Shown piece after piece: positions 7,922-15,099 of a DNA stretch of 31,316 nt. This DNA is from UBA4744 sp035282865 (GTDB taxonomy: Bacteria > Actinomycetota > Acidimicrobiia > Spongiisociales > UBA4744). The stretch lies in the NCBI GenBank assembly GCA_035282865.1, contig DATEVB010000180.1:1-31316 (forward strand), given 5' to 3'. A model generated the notes under the pieces. The model ran no database searches and was not told the origin of the DNA. It was given only the letters and a program-made list of their open reading frames with translations. Numbering within the stretch: position 1 is the stretch's first letter; each line of letters starts with the position of its first letter. The translations under genes were made by a program, and so were the position numbers.

Positions 7922-7977
7922 TTCTCACCCGCTTCTTAGGCGCGTTTCATCCGTCCTTCACCCCAGTATTGGATCAT
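7922..7977 (+). promoter_or_regulatory. Tandem 11-bp response-regulator sites before the HtrA gene
   Basis: Four 11-bp units (TTCTCACCCGC, TTCTTAGGCGC, GTTTCATCCGT, CCTTCACCCCA) run from 7922 to 7965. A weak -10-like hexamer GATCAT follows at 7972-7977, 6 bp after the last unit. The array matches those at 5781, 12307 and 13600, which indicates a separate regulated promoter for the protease gene. Confidence 0.78.
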
Positions 7978-7996
7978 CCTTGAGAGCCGTTTTCAG

Positions 7997-9232
7997 ATGG
8001 AGACAACCATGGACCTCGACAACGATCCTGTGGAACCCACGGTGTGGCCGGCCGGTCCCATCCCGCCTCCCGATCCCGTCGGTGGAGCAGACCCGTCAAT
8101 CGACACCCGCCATCTGCCGGCCGACCGGCGGCGCAGCCGGGTCGTGATCCCTATGGTGTCTGCTTTTGTGGGCGCCGTTCTGGCGCTGGCGGCCGTGGCC
8201 GGCACAGGTGGTTTCGATTTCTCCCGTGAGTCGGCGACGACGACCACCGTTGCCGGCCAGGCCGTCGAGGCAGTGGCTCCTTCATCGGGAGGTGCCACGA
8301 CACTGCAGCTTCGACAGGCCAACGTCGACGCCGTTGCCGTCGGCGAAGAGGTGATCCCTTCCATCGTCAGCGTGCAGATCGGACAGACAGGACCGACCGG
8401 GTTCTCCGGAGTTGGATCGGGATCGGGCGTCGTCTTTGATGAGGAGGGCCACATCATCACCAACGATCATGTTGCCTCCAGCGGGTCGGCGTACCAGATC
8501 GTGTTCGCCGACGGCCGCGTCTATGAGGCCACTCTGGTCGGCACCGATCCGGTTACCGACCTGGCGGTTCTCAAGATCAACGCCGACAATCTGGTGCCTA
8601 TCGAGTTCGGCTCATCGGACAATCTGTCGGTCGGAGACCCGGCGGTGGCGGTGGGCAACCCGCTTGGACTGGACGGCGGGCCATCGCTGACGGTAGGGGT
8701 ACTCTCGGCGTTCGACCGCCAGGTCCAGACCGGCGCCAGTGACGTTCTCTACGGTATGTTGCAGACCGATGCCCCGATTACCCAGGGTTCCAGCGGTGGG
8801 GCGTTGGTCGACGAGACCGGGCGGTTGATCGGTATCACCACCGCCGTTGGTGTTTCCCAAATCGGAGTTGAAGGGATCGGCTTTGCGACCCCCGTCGAGA
8901 TTGTCGAGCGGGTCGTCACCGAGCTGATTGCCACCGGCCAAGCCGGAACCGCCTTCCTCGGCATCGTCGGTGGGACATCCTTCGACACCGCCCCCGACGG
9001 GGCCGAGGTTCCGGCCGGGGTTGAGATCGGATCAGTCGACCCAACCGGTGCCGCGGTGGTGGCCGGGCTGAAGGCCGGCGACCTCATCATTTCGTTCGAG
9101 GGCGAGAAAGTGCAGACCATGCAAGATCTGATCGTGCTCCTGCGTCGCTCTCACGTCGGGGATGCTGTGCAGCTGACGATCGAGCGGTCCGGCACCGTCA
9201 TAACCATCGACCTGGTGCTGGGCAATGGGTAG
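7997..9232 (+). CDS. Membrane-anchored HtrA/PepD-like serine protease with PDZ domain
   Basis: A 411-residue protease. It has a Pro-rich cytoplasmic N-terminus (1-48), one TM helix (about 49-70), a Thr-rich linker, a trypsin-like domain (about 110-315) and a C-terminal PDZ domain (about 318-410). The catalytic triad is His158 (ITNDHV), Asp188 (VTDLAVL) and Ser266 (QGSSGGAL). It should degrade or refold damaged proteins outside the membrane. It directly follows the kinase gene, as pepD follows mprB, but has its own repeat-containing promoter. ATG 8009, which has GGAG 6 bp upstream, is an alternative start. A strong terminator overlaps the stop. Confidence 0.93.
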   Translation: METTMDLDNDPVEPTVWPAGPIPPPDPVGGADPSIDTRHLPADRRRSRVVIPMVSAFVGAVLALAAVAGTGGFDFSRESATTTTVAGQAVEAVAPSSGGATTLQLRQANVDAVAVGEEVIPSIVSVQIGQTGPTGFSGVGSGSGVVFDEEGHIITNDHVASSGSAYQIVFADGRVYEATLVGTDPVTDLAVLKINADNLVPIEFGSSDNLSVGDPAVAVGNPLGLDGGPSLTVGVLSAFDRQVQTGASDVLYGMLQTDAPITQGSSGGALVDETGRLIGITTAVGVSQIGVEGIGFATPVEIVERVVTELIATGQAGTAFLGIVGGTSFDTAPDGAEVPAGVEIGSVDPTGAAVVAGLKAGDLIISFEGEKVQTMQDLIVLLRRSHVGDAVQLTIERSGTVITIDLVLGNG

Positions 9233-9252
9233 CCGGGGGGTTCCCCCCCGGC
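9232..9252 (+). terminator. GC-only hairpin terminator of the HtrA gene
   Basis: GCCGGGGGG pairs with CCCCCCGGC around a 3-nt loop, starting at the last base of the stop codon. No T tract follows. The next 100 bp to the convergent PAP2 gene hold no other signal I can name. Confidence 0.75.
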
Positions 9253-9352
9253 GAGCGAAGCGGGCTGATTTGGGGGGATACCGCCGCAGCGGGGAGAAGG
9301 GTCCGTTCCCTCGAGTCTCGAAGGAGAGTCGCCGGTCGTTGGCTGCTGGGTC

Positions 9353-9934
9353 TCATCCCAGGCCCAGAGCAGCGGCCTTGCGGCGGACGAAGGCTTCGGC
9401 TCTGGAGAGCCTGCCCAATGTCACTCCGCCGATCCAGGTCGACAGCAGTCCGATGGCGATGCCGCCAAGAACGTCGGTGGGAAACCACAATCCGGCGATG
9501 ATCCGTCCGATCCCGAGGGCCATTCCCAACGCCAGTACCAGCGCCCCCAACGAACGCCGCACCAGCCAGAGCACGATTCCCAAGGCTACGACTGTCGCCA
9601 CCGGGTGGGCGGGAAACGATGAATTGATCGGCTCATAGAACAGTACGGTCACGTCGGGGAGTTGCTCAAAGGGCCGCGGGCGCCCGACGACGATGTTGGT
9701 GAGCGCAACCGCCAGCTGGCAGATCCCCAGCGTAATCAACCCATGGAGGGCAGCATGTTGAAATCGCGTGGTTTCTTCTTCTCGTCGTCCTGCGAACCAC
9801 AACCAGGCAACGGCCAGCGTGGCGATGAGGGGGATCAGATAGTCGCTGATGACCAGTCGAATCAATCCATCGAGCCCATCCGACCGGCCTGCCAGGTCGT
9901 TCAACCAACGAAATACCGTCTCCTCATTACTCAT
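9353..9934 (-). CDS. PAP2-superfamily membrane protein with altered active-site motifs
   Basis: A 193-residue protein with about five membrane helices in the PAP2 / undecaprenyl-diphosphatase arrangement. The three family motifs are recognisable but off-consensus. Motif 1 (KxxxxxxRP) reads NIVVGRPRP with Asn80 in place of Lys. Motif 2 (PSGH) reads FPAHPVA. Motif 3 (SRxxxxxHxxxD) reads GRIIAGLWFPTD, with Trp150 where the catalytic His belongs. It may be a catalytically weak or binding-only member. The start overlaps the stop of the upstream membrane gene (ATGA), so both are co-expressed. A role in lipid-carrier or phospholipid handling is only a family inference. Confidence 0.8.
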   Translation of the reverse strand: MSNEETVFRWLNDLAGRSDGLDGLIRLVISDYLIPLIATLAVAWLWFAGRREEETTRFQHAALHGLITLGICQLAVALTNIVVGRPRPFEQLPDVTVLFYEPINSSFPAHPVATVVALGIVLWLVRRSLGALVLALGMALGIGRIIAGLWFPTDVLGGIAIGLLSTWIGGVTLGRLSRAEAFVRRKAAALGLG

Positions 9935-10428
9935 CGCCGGCCTCTGGTTGAGGCCAGGATCCAGGGCTCGCCATGGTTGCGTCGATCATCCGGGAGCAGA
10001 GGATGGCGGGCCCGGCCGATGCTACGAGCGAAGAAGACCGCCGCGATCCAAGCCAGCAGAAACCACAGAGCTTGCCAGTGGCCGGACAGACCGCCGGCCG
10101 TGTCGTTGATGTTGCGCACCCCGGGGAGTGTTTCGAGAGCGGCGGTTGCCCAGGTTGCCGTTCCATCGGCCGGGTCGGGAGGCCCCCAAGGGCCCGCCAC
10201 CCAGAGCGGGATCAGGTAGAAGTACGCCATCCCCGACACCAGCAGAACGATGCCCAGGATGGTCGTCGACCGGCAACGGCGCAGCAGCCAAAGGTGACGG
10301 CGTCCCGACCGGGCCGCTGCTATTTGTACAATTCCCAGACAGGCAAGGAACGCCATCAGCAGGTACTGCCCGCTGAACAAGGCGAGCACGGTGAGCCGGT
10401 CTTCCACACGGATGCCCTTCGACGCCAA
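9931..10428 (-). CDS. Small integral membrane protein of unknown function
   Basis: A 165-residue protein with three hydrophobic helices (about 12-36, 56-78 and 117-137) and an extracytoplasmic Pro/Trp-rich segment (about 79-113). It is not a family I recognise. Its stop overlaps the start of the PAP2-like gene by 4 bp, so the pair likely works together in the membrane. The start is uncertain: TTG at 10428 gives the longest plausible product, and an in-frame GTG about 21 bases further in would remove 7 residues. Confidence 0.65.
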   Translation of the reverse strand: MASKGIRVEDRLTVLALFSGQYLLMAFLACLGIVQIAAARSGRRHLWLLRRCRSTTILGIVLLVSGMAYFYLIPLWVAGPWGPPDPADGTATWATAALETLPGVRNINDTAGGLSGHWQALWFLLAWIAAVFFARSIGRARHPLLPDDRRNHGEPWILASTRGRR

Positions 10429-10734
10429 GCCTACGCATTTCGATCGGCGTCACACAGCCGCCTGCATTCGTGATGTTGGAGGACTGATACAAGGGCACGC
10501 CGCGGTTCTCGACGGCACGGTCGGCCCACGGGTGGCGTCGGGCCTGCCCCGGCTCTTGCCAGCGGTACGACGGCCCCCGACGGGCTTGGCGCCTGCGTTC
10601 GCCACGGTGGCTCATCCGAAATGTCGAGGCCAGGCATGCGGAGGTCTAGCCACATTGAACACCATGAGCTGAGTCCTCGACCGACGCCGCGCCCAGGAGT
10701 CCCCTGGGCAATGGCGATGCGTCCTGCGAGAATC
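10429..10734. other. Non-coding gap of about 300 bp between divergent genes
   Basis: The stretch separates the minus-strand membrane pair from the plus-strand DUF3039 gene and should hold both promoters. Open frames on either strand have no recognisable product. I see no riboswitch, tRNA or repeat. A small hairpin, GCCCAGGAGTCCCCTGGGC, sits near 10690. Confidence 0.5.
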
Positions 10735-10977
10735 ATGTCCATGAGCGGAACTGCCCCGACCAAGAAGAGTGAGCTCCGCCCCGCAGATGGAGACGGCGGT
10801 CACGACCGATTGGCCCACTATGTGCGCAAGGCGGACATCGTTCGCAGCAACGTCGAAGGTGTGCCGGTGGTCGCGCTCTGCGGCAAGCGATGGATTCCCA
10901 ACCGGGATCCGGATCGCTATCCGGTTTGCCTCGCCTGCAAAGAGCTGAAGGCCCGGCTATCCGGCGGTGACAGCTGA
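10735..10977 (+). CDS. DUF3039 family small zinc-ribbon-like protein
   Basis: An 80-residue protein. The core (HYVRKADIVRSNVEGVPVVA, then ALCGKRWIPNRDPDRYPVC and LACKE) matches my memory of actinobacterial DUF3039 proteins. The cysteines in LCGK and PVCLACK together with the histidine of HYVRK could bind a metal. ATG 10735 has GCGAG upstream; ATG 10741 is an equal alternative. The gene stands alone between divergent and convergent neighbours. The molecular function of the family is not known to me. Confidence 0.8.
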   Translation: MSMSGTAPTKKSELRPADGDGGHDRLAHYVRKADIVRSNVEGVPVVALCGKRWIPNRDPDRYPVCLACKELKARLSGGDS

Positions 10978-11217
10978 TCGCCCTTACTCCATTGGGCCGT
11001 TACTCCGTCGCGCCTCCACTCCGGGGGTCGGCTCCTGGGCCTGATCCAGGATGCTGCTGCGCGCCGGAGTTGTTGGTCGTTCCCGCCGGCGTCGAGCACC
11101 GACCGATAGCCGACGGCGTTGCCCAAGACCTCCTCCTGGAGAAATCGGAGACGCTCCAATACGGCAACCGACCGTGCTGACGTAGCAGCTGCCGGCCCGA
11201 TTCCTGTGGACGCGACA
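10978..11217. other. Gap between convergent genes with a GC3-rich minus-strand frame
   Basis: No confident gene. On the minus strand a frame from TTG 11159 reads MERLRFLQEEVLGNAVGYRS and onward with coding-like third positions, but it runs into the 3' end of the DUF3039 gene and has no convincing ribosome-binding site. It may be a relic. The right edge meets the terminator at 11218. Confidence 0.35.
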
Positions 11218-11273
11218 ACCCCCGGCTCTCGAGATCCGGCGGGAGGGGGAGGGCCTTCTGTCGAGCCGGGGGT
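11218..11273 (-). terminator. Long-loop hairpin terminator of the larger secreted paralogue
   Basis: ACCCCCGGCTC (11218-11228) pairs perfectly with GAGCCGGGGGT (11263-11273), starting 20 bp after the stop of the gene at 11293. The same core CCCCCGGCTC is used by the terminator of the second paralogue at 12859. Confidence 0.7.
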
Positions 11274-11292
11274 CGGGTCTTGTCAGTTGGGT

Positions 11293-12261
11293 CTAGGCGG
11301 AGGTGTCGGCCCCTTCGACGTCGTCGGGAACATTGAAGAAACCGCCTGGTCCGGGCGTGCCGCGACCGTGGCCACAGAAATGGCGAAAGCTTTCACCACG
11401 GTCGAATCTGAAGCCACCGAATGCGGGCATGTCTCCGTTGATCATCGATTCGATGGTGGCGGTCAATCCCGCACGGATCTCGTCGGCCCGCTCCTGCGTT
11501 AGACGATCGTCGGCGACCAGTTCATTGAGGCGCTCGTCGAGATCGGCGCTCACCGCTGTGACGATGACCTGAGTATCAACACCCTTTTCCCGGGCGATAT
11601 CGGCGATAGACGATCCGGCGGCCAGTTGATCCCGCAGCACGTCAATGTCCATCCCGAGAGCCCCGGCAATCGTGCCGAGGTGGAACTCGCCCCGGAATCC
11701 GAACCCACCGAGCCCGCCCGGTCGATGGAAGCGATCCATACCGAAGGGAAGCATGCCGATCGAGTGCTCACCGTTGACCACGGCTTCGACCTGATCGACG
11801 AGGGCGTTGCGCACCTCTTCGGCCTTCTCTTCGGTGAGTCGTCCGTCCGCAACCGCTTCGTCGATACGAGCCTCTTGCCCGGCTACCAGCGCGGCGATCA
11901 CGTCGGCCGTCTTGTTGCCTGCTATTTCGGCGATAGTCGAACCGTCGCGCAGCTGTGTCGCCAGGTCGTCAACGTCCATCTCGAGCACTTCGGCAACGGT
12001 TTGGAGATAGGGAGTTCCCCTGAATCCCTTGCCGAAACGAACGAATCGCTCCTCGAGCGCCGCCCCGATCTTGTCCCGCTGGTCCTCGGTGATCACCCCA
12101 TCATCGACCAGGCCGTTGAGCACATCCTCGAGCGGACGGTTGAAGACCTGACCCTCGGTTTCCTCGGCGAATGCCGAGGGGGCCTGGCTGAGTGAGATGG
12201 CCACCAATGCCACACCAGCCACCAGGGCGACTACCGCCAGCCCGGTGATCGATTTTCGCAT
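11293..12261 (-). CDS. Secreted helical-repeat protein, two-repeat paralogue
   Basis: A 322-residue exported protein. The Sec signal peptide spans about 1-32 (MRKSITGLAVVALVAGVALV, cleavage near AFA-EE). A short helical unit (44-72, DDGVITEDQRDKIGAAL) precedes two copies of an 80-residue module (about 85-165 and 193-276). Each copy has the pattern T(V/I)A..LGMD(V/I)..L..QL..GS(T/S)IA(E/D)IA followed by DGRLTEE(K/R)A(E/D)EIR. The tail is Gly/Phe-rich with one Cys (296) and ends ADTSA. ATG 12261 has GGAGG upstream. The promoter carries the 11-bp repeats of the adjacent two-component system. No enzyme motif is seen; an envelope or cell-wall-associated role is inferred. Confidence 0.82.
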   Translation of the reverse strand: MRKSITGLAVVALVAGVALVAISLSQAPSAFAEETEGQVFNRPLEDVLNGLVDDGVITEDQRDKIGAALEERFVRFGKGFRGTPYLQTVAEVLEMDVDDLATQLRDGSTIAEIAGNKTADVIAALVAGQEARIDEAVADGRLTEEKAEEVRNALVDQVEAVVNGEHSIGMLPFGMDRFHRPGGLGGFGFRGEFHLGTIAGALGMDIDVLRDQLAAGSSIADIAREKGVDTQVIVTAVSADLDERLNELVADDRLTQERADEIRAGLTATIESMINGDMPAFGGFRFDRGESFRHFCGHGRGTPGPGGFFNVPDDVEGADTSA

Positions 12262-12294
12262 TCCTACCTCCAAGAATTCGTTTCCTGGTAAGTA

Positions 12295-12339
12295 ACGATA
12301 TGGACGCCACCTAAGAAGCGGATGAAAAACGCATGAGAA
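12295..12339 (-). promoter_or_regulatory. Tandem 11-bp response-regulator sites before the larger secreted paralogue
   Basis: On the minus strand TTCTCATGCGT, TTTTCATCCGC and TTCTTAGGTGG run head to tail (12339 to 12307). After 6 bp comes a -10-like TATCGT (12300-12295). The gene starts at 12261. The geometry matches the arrays at 5781 and 13600. Confidence 0.8.
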
Positions 12340-12359
12340 TCCCGAGTCGGGCCCGCCCA

Positions 12360-12813
12360 CTACCCTCGACGGCGGATTGCCCGTGCCTGTTCGAACCTGG
12401 CGATGAACGCATCCACCGGAGGGGGCGGCGATGGTCCGGCCGATGAGATCAGCGGCAGGTCGTCGATCCTCCGGAAACGAACGCACGATTTTCCCATGTC
12501 ATATCGCGTGCCGGTGCCCGGTACTGCTCCTCGAAAGTGGCGGCAGTAGCTTCGAACGCATGCTGGGTAGGTAGACCGCCGTACGGTTCTTCTGCGAGGC
12601 CGGCGCCGCATACATCAGTAGCTCGCTCTTTGTTGTAGGTATCGGGGTAGGTAACGAGCGGGATCTGGTACGTGATCATCCCCCCGCTCATAACCCTTCG
12701 TACCCCTTGGGCAGGTCTTCCGGGATGACCTTCCGGACCTCCTCGAGGACCCGCCTCCGGCCATTCGGGAGTTCGGCCGGGTACTGATCGACGCCGGCGG
12801 CTTGAGACTGCAT
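12360..12813 (-). pseudogene. Decayed DUF1801 (YdhG-like) gene with several frameshifts
   Basis: Pieces of one DUF1801 protein appear in order but in different frames. The start MQSQAAGVDQYPAELPNGRR and VRKVIPEDLPKGYEG is followed by a frame change to MITYQIPLVTYPDTYNKE, another to LLMYAAPASQKNRTAVYL, and a last to YDMGKSCVRFRRIDDLPL with VDAFIARFEQARA and a TAG at 12360-12362. At least three frameshifts are needed, so no full product can be made. Intact family members are about 120-140 residues, similar to the span here. Sequencing error is unlikely to explain so many lesions when the flanking genes are intact. Confidence 0.82.
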
Positions 12814-12858
12814 CACGGGTGATGCCATCGAAGCCCTCGATGGATGCCGGACGCGGTT

Positions 12859-12908
12859 GCCCCCGGCTCTCGGGCCTTGGAGGGACCAGGTGAGTGAGAG
12901 CCGGGGGC
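12859..12908 (-). terminator. Long-loop hairpin terminator of the smaller secreted paralogue
   Basis: GCCCCCGGCTCTC (12859-12871) pairs perfectly over 13 bp with GAGAGCCGGGGGC (12896-12908), 22 bp after the stop of the gene at 12931. The stem core is shared with the terminator at 11218, as expected if gene and terminator were duplicated together. Confidence 0.72.
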
Positions 12909-12930
12909 GAGGGTCACGGCCTGATGGGTG

Positions 12931-13554
12931 TCATGCGCTGGTGTCGGCCGAGTTGGTGGTTGTGTCGTTGAGGCCCGGGCAGAACTGCGGGCCAACGCCC
13001 CGATGGCCGCGCCGGCCCATCCGGCCTTCGAACTCGCCGTTGACCATCGACTCGATCCGATCCGGGGCTTCGGCCCTGATCTCGTCAGCCCGCTCGGTGG
13101 TCAGGTTGCCGTCCTCAACGGCCTGATCGAGATTGGCGTTCATCTCGTCCACGAGGGCACCGACCACCGCCTGGCCGGTTGAGCCGTTGGCTTCGGCGAC
13201 CTCGGCGATCGTCTGTCCGTCCCTGAGGGCGTCGGCAAGGTCGGCGACATCGATGCCGATTATCTCAGCGGCGGTTTCCAGGTGGAACCGGCCGGCGAGG
13301 CCGCGGTGACCCCGGAAGGTGCCGATGCGTTCCTGCAGGGCCGCAGCGATCTGGGTCGACTGCTCCTCCGTGATTACCCCTTCCTGGACCAGTCCGGCCA
13401 GGGCGTCTTCGATGGCTGCCGGGACCGTCACGTTCGTGTCCTCGGCAACGACCTCCTGGGCGGAGGCCACGTCGGGTGACTGGACGACCAGTGCGACGGA
13501 GAATCCGCCCAGCACGATCGCGGTGGTCGCTATAGCTGCGATGGCTTTGCGCAT
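12931..13554 (-). CDS. Secreted helical-repeat protein, one-repeat paralogue
   Basis: A 207-residue exported protein related to the one at 11293. It has a signal peptide (1-32, cleavage near ASA-QE), a helical unit (48-76, QEGVITEEQSTQIAAAL) and one 80-residue module (about 91-173: ETAAEIIGIDVADLADALRD, then GNLTTERADEIR). The tail is Arg/Gly-rich with one Cys (192) and ends in the same ADTSA pentapeptide. ATG 13554 has AGGAG upstream. The promoter carries the 11-bp repeats. The two paralogues flank a dead DUF1801 gene and probably arose by duplication. Function unknown; likely an envelope-stress output. Confidence 0.82.
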   Translation of the reverse strand: MRKAIAAIATTAIVLGGFSVALVVQSPDVASAQEVVAEDTNVTVPAAIEDALAGLVQEGVITEEQSTQIAAALQERIGTFRGHRGLAGRFHLETAAEIIGIDVADLADALRDGQTIAEVAEANGSTGQAVVGALVDEMNANLDQAVEDGNLTTERADEIRAEAPDRIESMVNGEFEGRMGRRGHRGVGPQFCPGLNDTTTNSADTSA

Positions 13555-13587
13555 GTAATGCTCCTTTCTTGTTCCATCACTGGACTC

Positions 13588-13643
13588 ACTGTCGACCACC
13601 GCTTTAAGGCGGCGATGAACGCCGATGCAGAATCTCGTGAGAA
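13588..13643 (-). promoter_or_regulatory. Tandem 11-bp response-regulator sites before the smaller secreted paralogue
   Basis: On the minus strand TTCTCACGAGA, TTCTGCATCGG, CGTTCATCGCC and GCCTTAAAGCG run head to tail (13643 to 13600). After 6 bp comes GACAGT (13593-13588), close to the TACAGT of the regulator's own promoter. The gene starts at 13554. Confidence 0.76.
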
Positions 13644-13717
13644 GCTCGTGGCACCGGAGGGCGCATTCCTTGCCGGGTTGGGCGATTCTGGGGAGCGGTA
13701 AGGGGTATCGTCTCGGC

Positions 13718-14122
13718 ATGGATGGACTCAACTCTCGGGCCGAACAGCGACTGGAGGAGGAACTGATCATCTGGCTGACGACCGTGTCGCCGTTCGGCCA
13801 ACCGCAGACCTCGCCGGTGTGGTTCCTGTGGGATGGCCAAGAGTTCCTCATCTACAGCCTGGCCGGTACCGCTCGAACCCGCAACATCGACGCCAATCCG
13901 CGGGTGTCGCTCAACCTCGACGGCGACGGTCGGGGAGGGGCGGTTGTGACCGTCGAGGGGAATGCGCGTCTCGATCCCGAAGCTCCTGCCTCTCATGAGG
14001 TCCATGAGTATTCGGTCAAATACCGCGAGAAGATCGCCGGGCACGGCTGGACGCCGGAGAGTTTCGCCATCGACTATCCGATCCCGATCCGGATAACACC
14101 CACCAGGGCCCGGTCCTGGTAG
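13718..14122 (+). CDS. Pyridoxamine-oxidase-fold protein, Rv3369-type (F420 or flavin)
   Basis: A 134-residue split-barrel protein. The N-terminal region (WLTTVSPFGQPQTSPVWFLW) is the conserved first strands of the PNPOx/F420-dependent family. TARTRNIDANPRVSLNLDGD and VVTVEGNARL complete the cofactor-binding barrel, and the C-terminus ITPTRARSW matches the F420 subgroup (TIGR03667, Rv3369). It probably binds F420 or FMN and reduces an unknown substrate. ATG 13718 was chosen because homologues start near this point; the open frame extends to 13625 without a good ribosome site. Confidence 0.85.
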   Translation: MDGLNSRAEQRLEEELIIWLTTVSPFGQPQTSPVWFLWDGQEFLIYSLAGTARTRNIDANPRVSLNLDGDGRGGAVVTVEGNARLDPEAPASHEVHEYSVKYREKIAGHGWTPESFAIDYPIPIRITPTRARSW

Positions 14123-14183
14123 CGGTTATCCGGTGGGTTCACCCGCATAGAGCCGGAAGAGTTGCGCGGCGAGACAAGATCGG

Positions 14184-14207
14184 CCGGGATGTATCCGGCC
14201 ATCCCGG
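14184..14207. other. Hairpin between the Rv3369-like gene and the DUF4129 operon
   Basis: CCGGGATG pairs with CATCCCGG around 8 nt. A competing stem, GGCCGGGA with TCCGGCC, uses overlapping bases. It may terminate the preceding gene; the operon start at 14245 is 37 bp away. Confidence 0.45.
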
Positions 14208-14244
14208 ATGGGCCCCGGTAGGCTCGTCTTATGGAGACGCGCGC

Positions 14245-15099
14245 ATGCGGCGCCGATTGACAGCCACTCCCCGGTGGGCTGCGGCCTTGCTCGCCGTTGC
14301 CGTGTTGGTGCTCGTGACGCTGGCCGCGATGGGAGCACAGGGCTTACCGGGGAGCGAAACCCGCCCTTCGCCGTTCGCCATCGACATCGACCTGCTGACC
14401 GTCGCCCGCATCATGATGGGCATCTTGGCCGGAATCGTCGCTCTGCTGCTGGTCCTGATCCTGCTGCCCGGCGGGCCACCAATCAAGCTCCCCGAACGTA
14501 AGAAATCGTCGCCGTTGAAACTGCTGGCCGGCATCGTCTTGCTGTTTGCGATCCTGCTCATCCTCCAGCCGTTCCTCGGCCGGCCCCGGCAAGAGCCCGA
14601 ACCGTTCGAAAGCGGTGACGCCGCAGCGCAGATCGAAACCCCTGCCAATCAGCAGTCGGGGTCTCACTGGGGCTTGATCATCCTCGGTGGTGCCGTTCTG
14701 CTGGTGGTGTGGGGCGTGGCAGCGGCGACACGCCCTGCTGTGGAGTTGGAAGTAATCACGGAGCTGCCGGCTCCGGCTCTGGTGACCGGCGTCATCGACT
14801 CGGTCCTCGTGGAACTCGAGAGATCAACCGATCCCCGGGAAGTGGTGATCGGTGCCTACGCCCGGATGGAGCGGGCGCTCACCGTGGCCGGTTTGCCGCG
14901 ACATGCCAGCGAAGCTCCGCTCGAATACCTGGCCAGGTCACTGCATCGTCTCCGGGTCAGCCGTCCGGCCGTCAGTCGGCTCACCCGCCTGTTTGAGGTG
15001 GCACGCTTCAGCCACCACGAAGTGGACCCCGACATGGGACGGGAGGCAGTGATAGCCCTCAACGACATCCGGAACGAACTGAGCGGGGTGGTCTCGTGA
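14245..15099 (+). CDS. DUF4129 membrane protein, first gene of the MoxR-DUF58 operon
   Basis: A 284-residue protein with four helices (about 12-30, 52-74, 91-110 and 141-161). Its cytoplasmic C-terminal DUF4129 domain (about 180-278) includes VVIGAYARMERALTVAGLPR and the ending SRLTRLFEVARFSHHEV. In related clusters this domain is often fused to a transglutaminase-like protein; here it is alone. GGAG lies 9 bp before ATG 14245. The stop overlaps the next start (GTGA). It likely forms a membrane complex with the DUF58 and small membrane proteins that MoxR remodels (inference from cluster conservation). Confidence 0.82.
   Translation: MRRRLTATPRWAAALLAVAVLVLVTLAAMGAQGLPGSETRPSPFAIDIDLLTVARIMMGILAGIVALLLVLILLPGGPPIKLPERKKSSPLKLLAGIVLLFAILLILQPFLGRPRQEPEPFESGDAAAQIETPANQQSGSHWGLIILGGAVLLVVWGVAAATRPAVELEVITELPAPALVTGVIDSVLVELERSTDPREVVIGAYARMERALTVAGLPRHASEAPLEYLARSLHRLRVSRPAVSRLTRLFEVARFSHHEVDPDMGREAVIALNDIRNELSGVVS

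Noticed and set aside
6762..7928. 388-codon antisense frame over the histidine kinase gene
   Set aside because: The kinase on the plus strand has all family motifs; the antisense product has none.
10022..10615. Minus-strand frame of 197 codons overlapping the unknown membrane gene
   Set aside because: Its 3' part is out of frame with the coupled membrane protein gene and the product has no known motif; only the segment 10429-10615 remains doubtful.
10429..10734. Possible riboswitch or structured RNA
   Set aside because: I looked for conserved cores of cobalamin, TPP, SAM and c-di-GMP riboswitches and found none.
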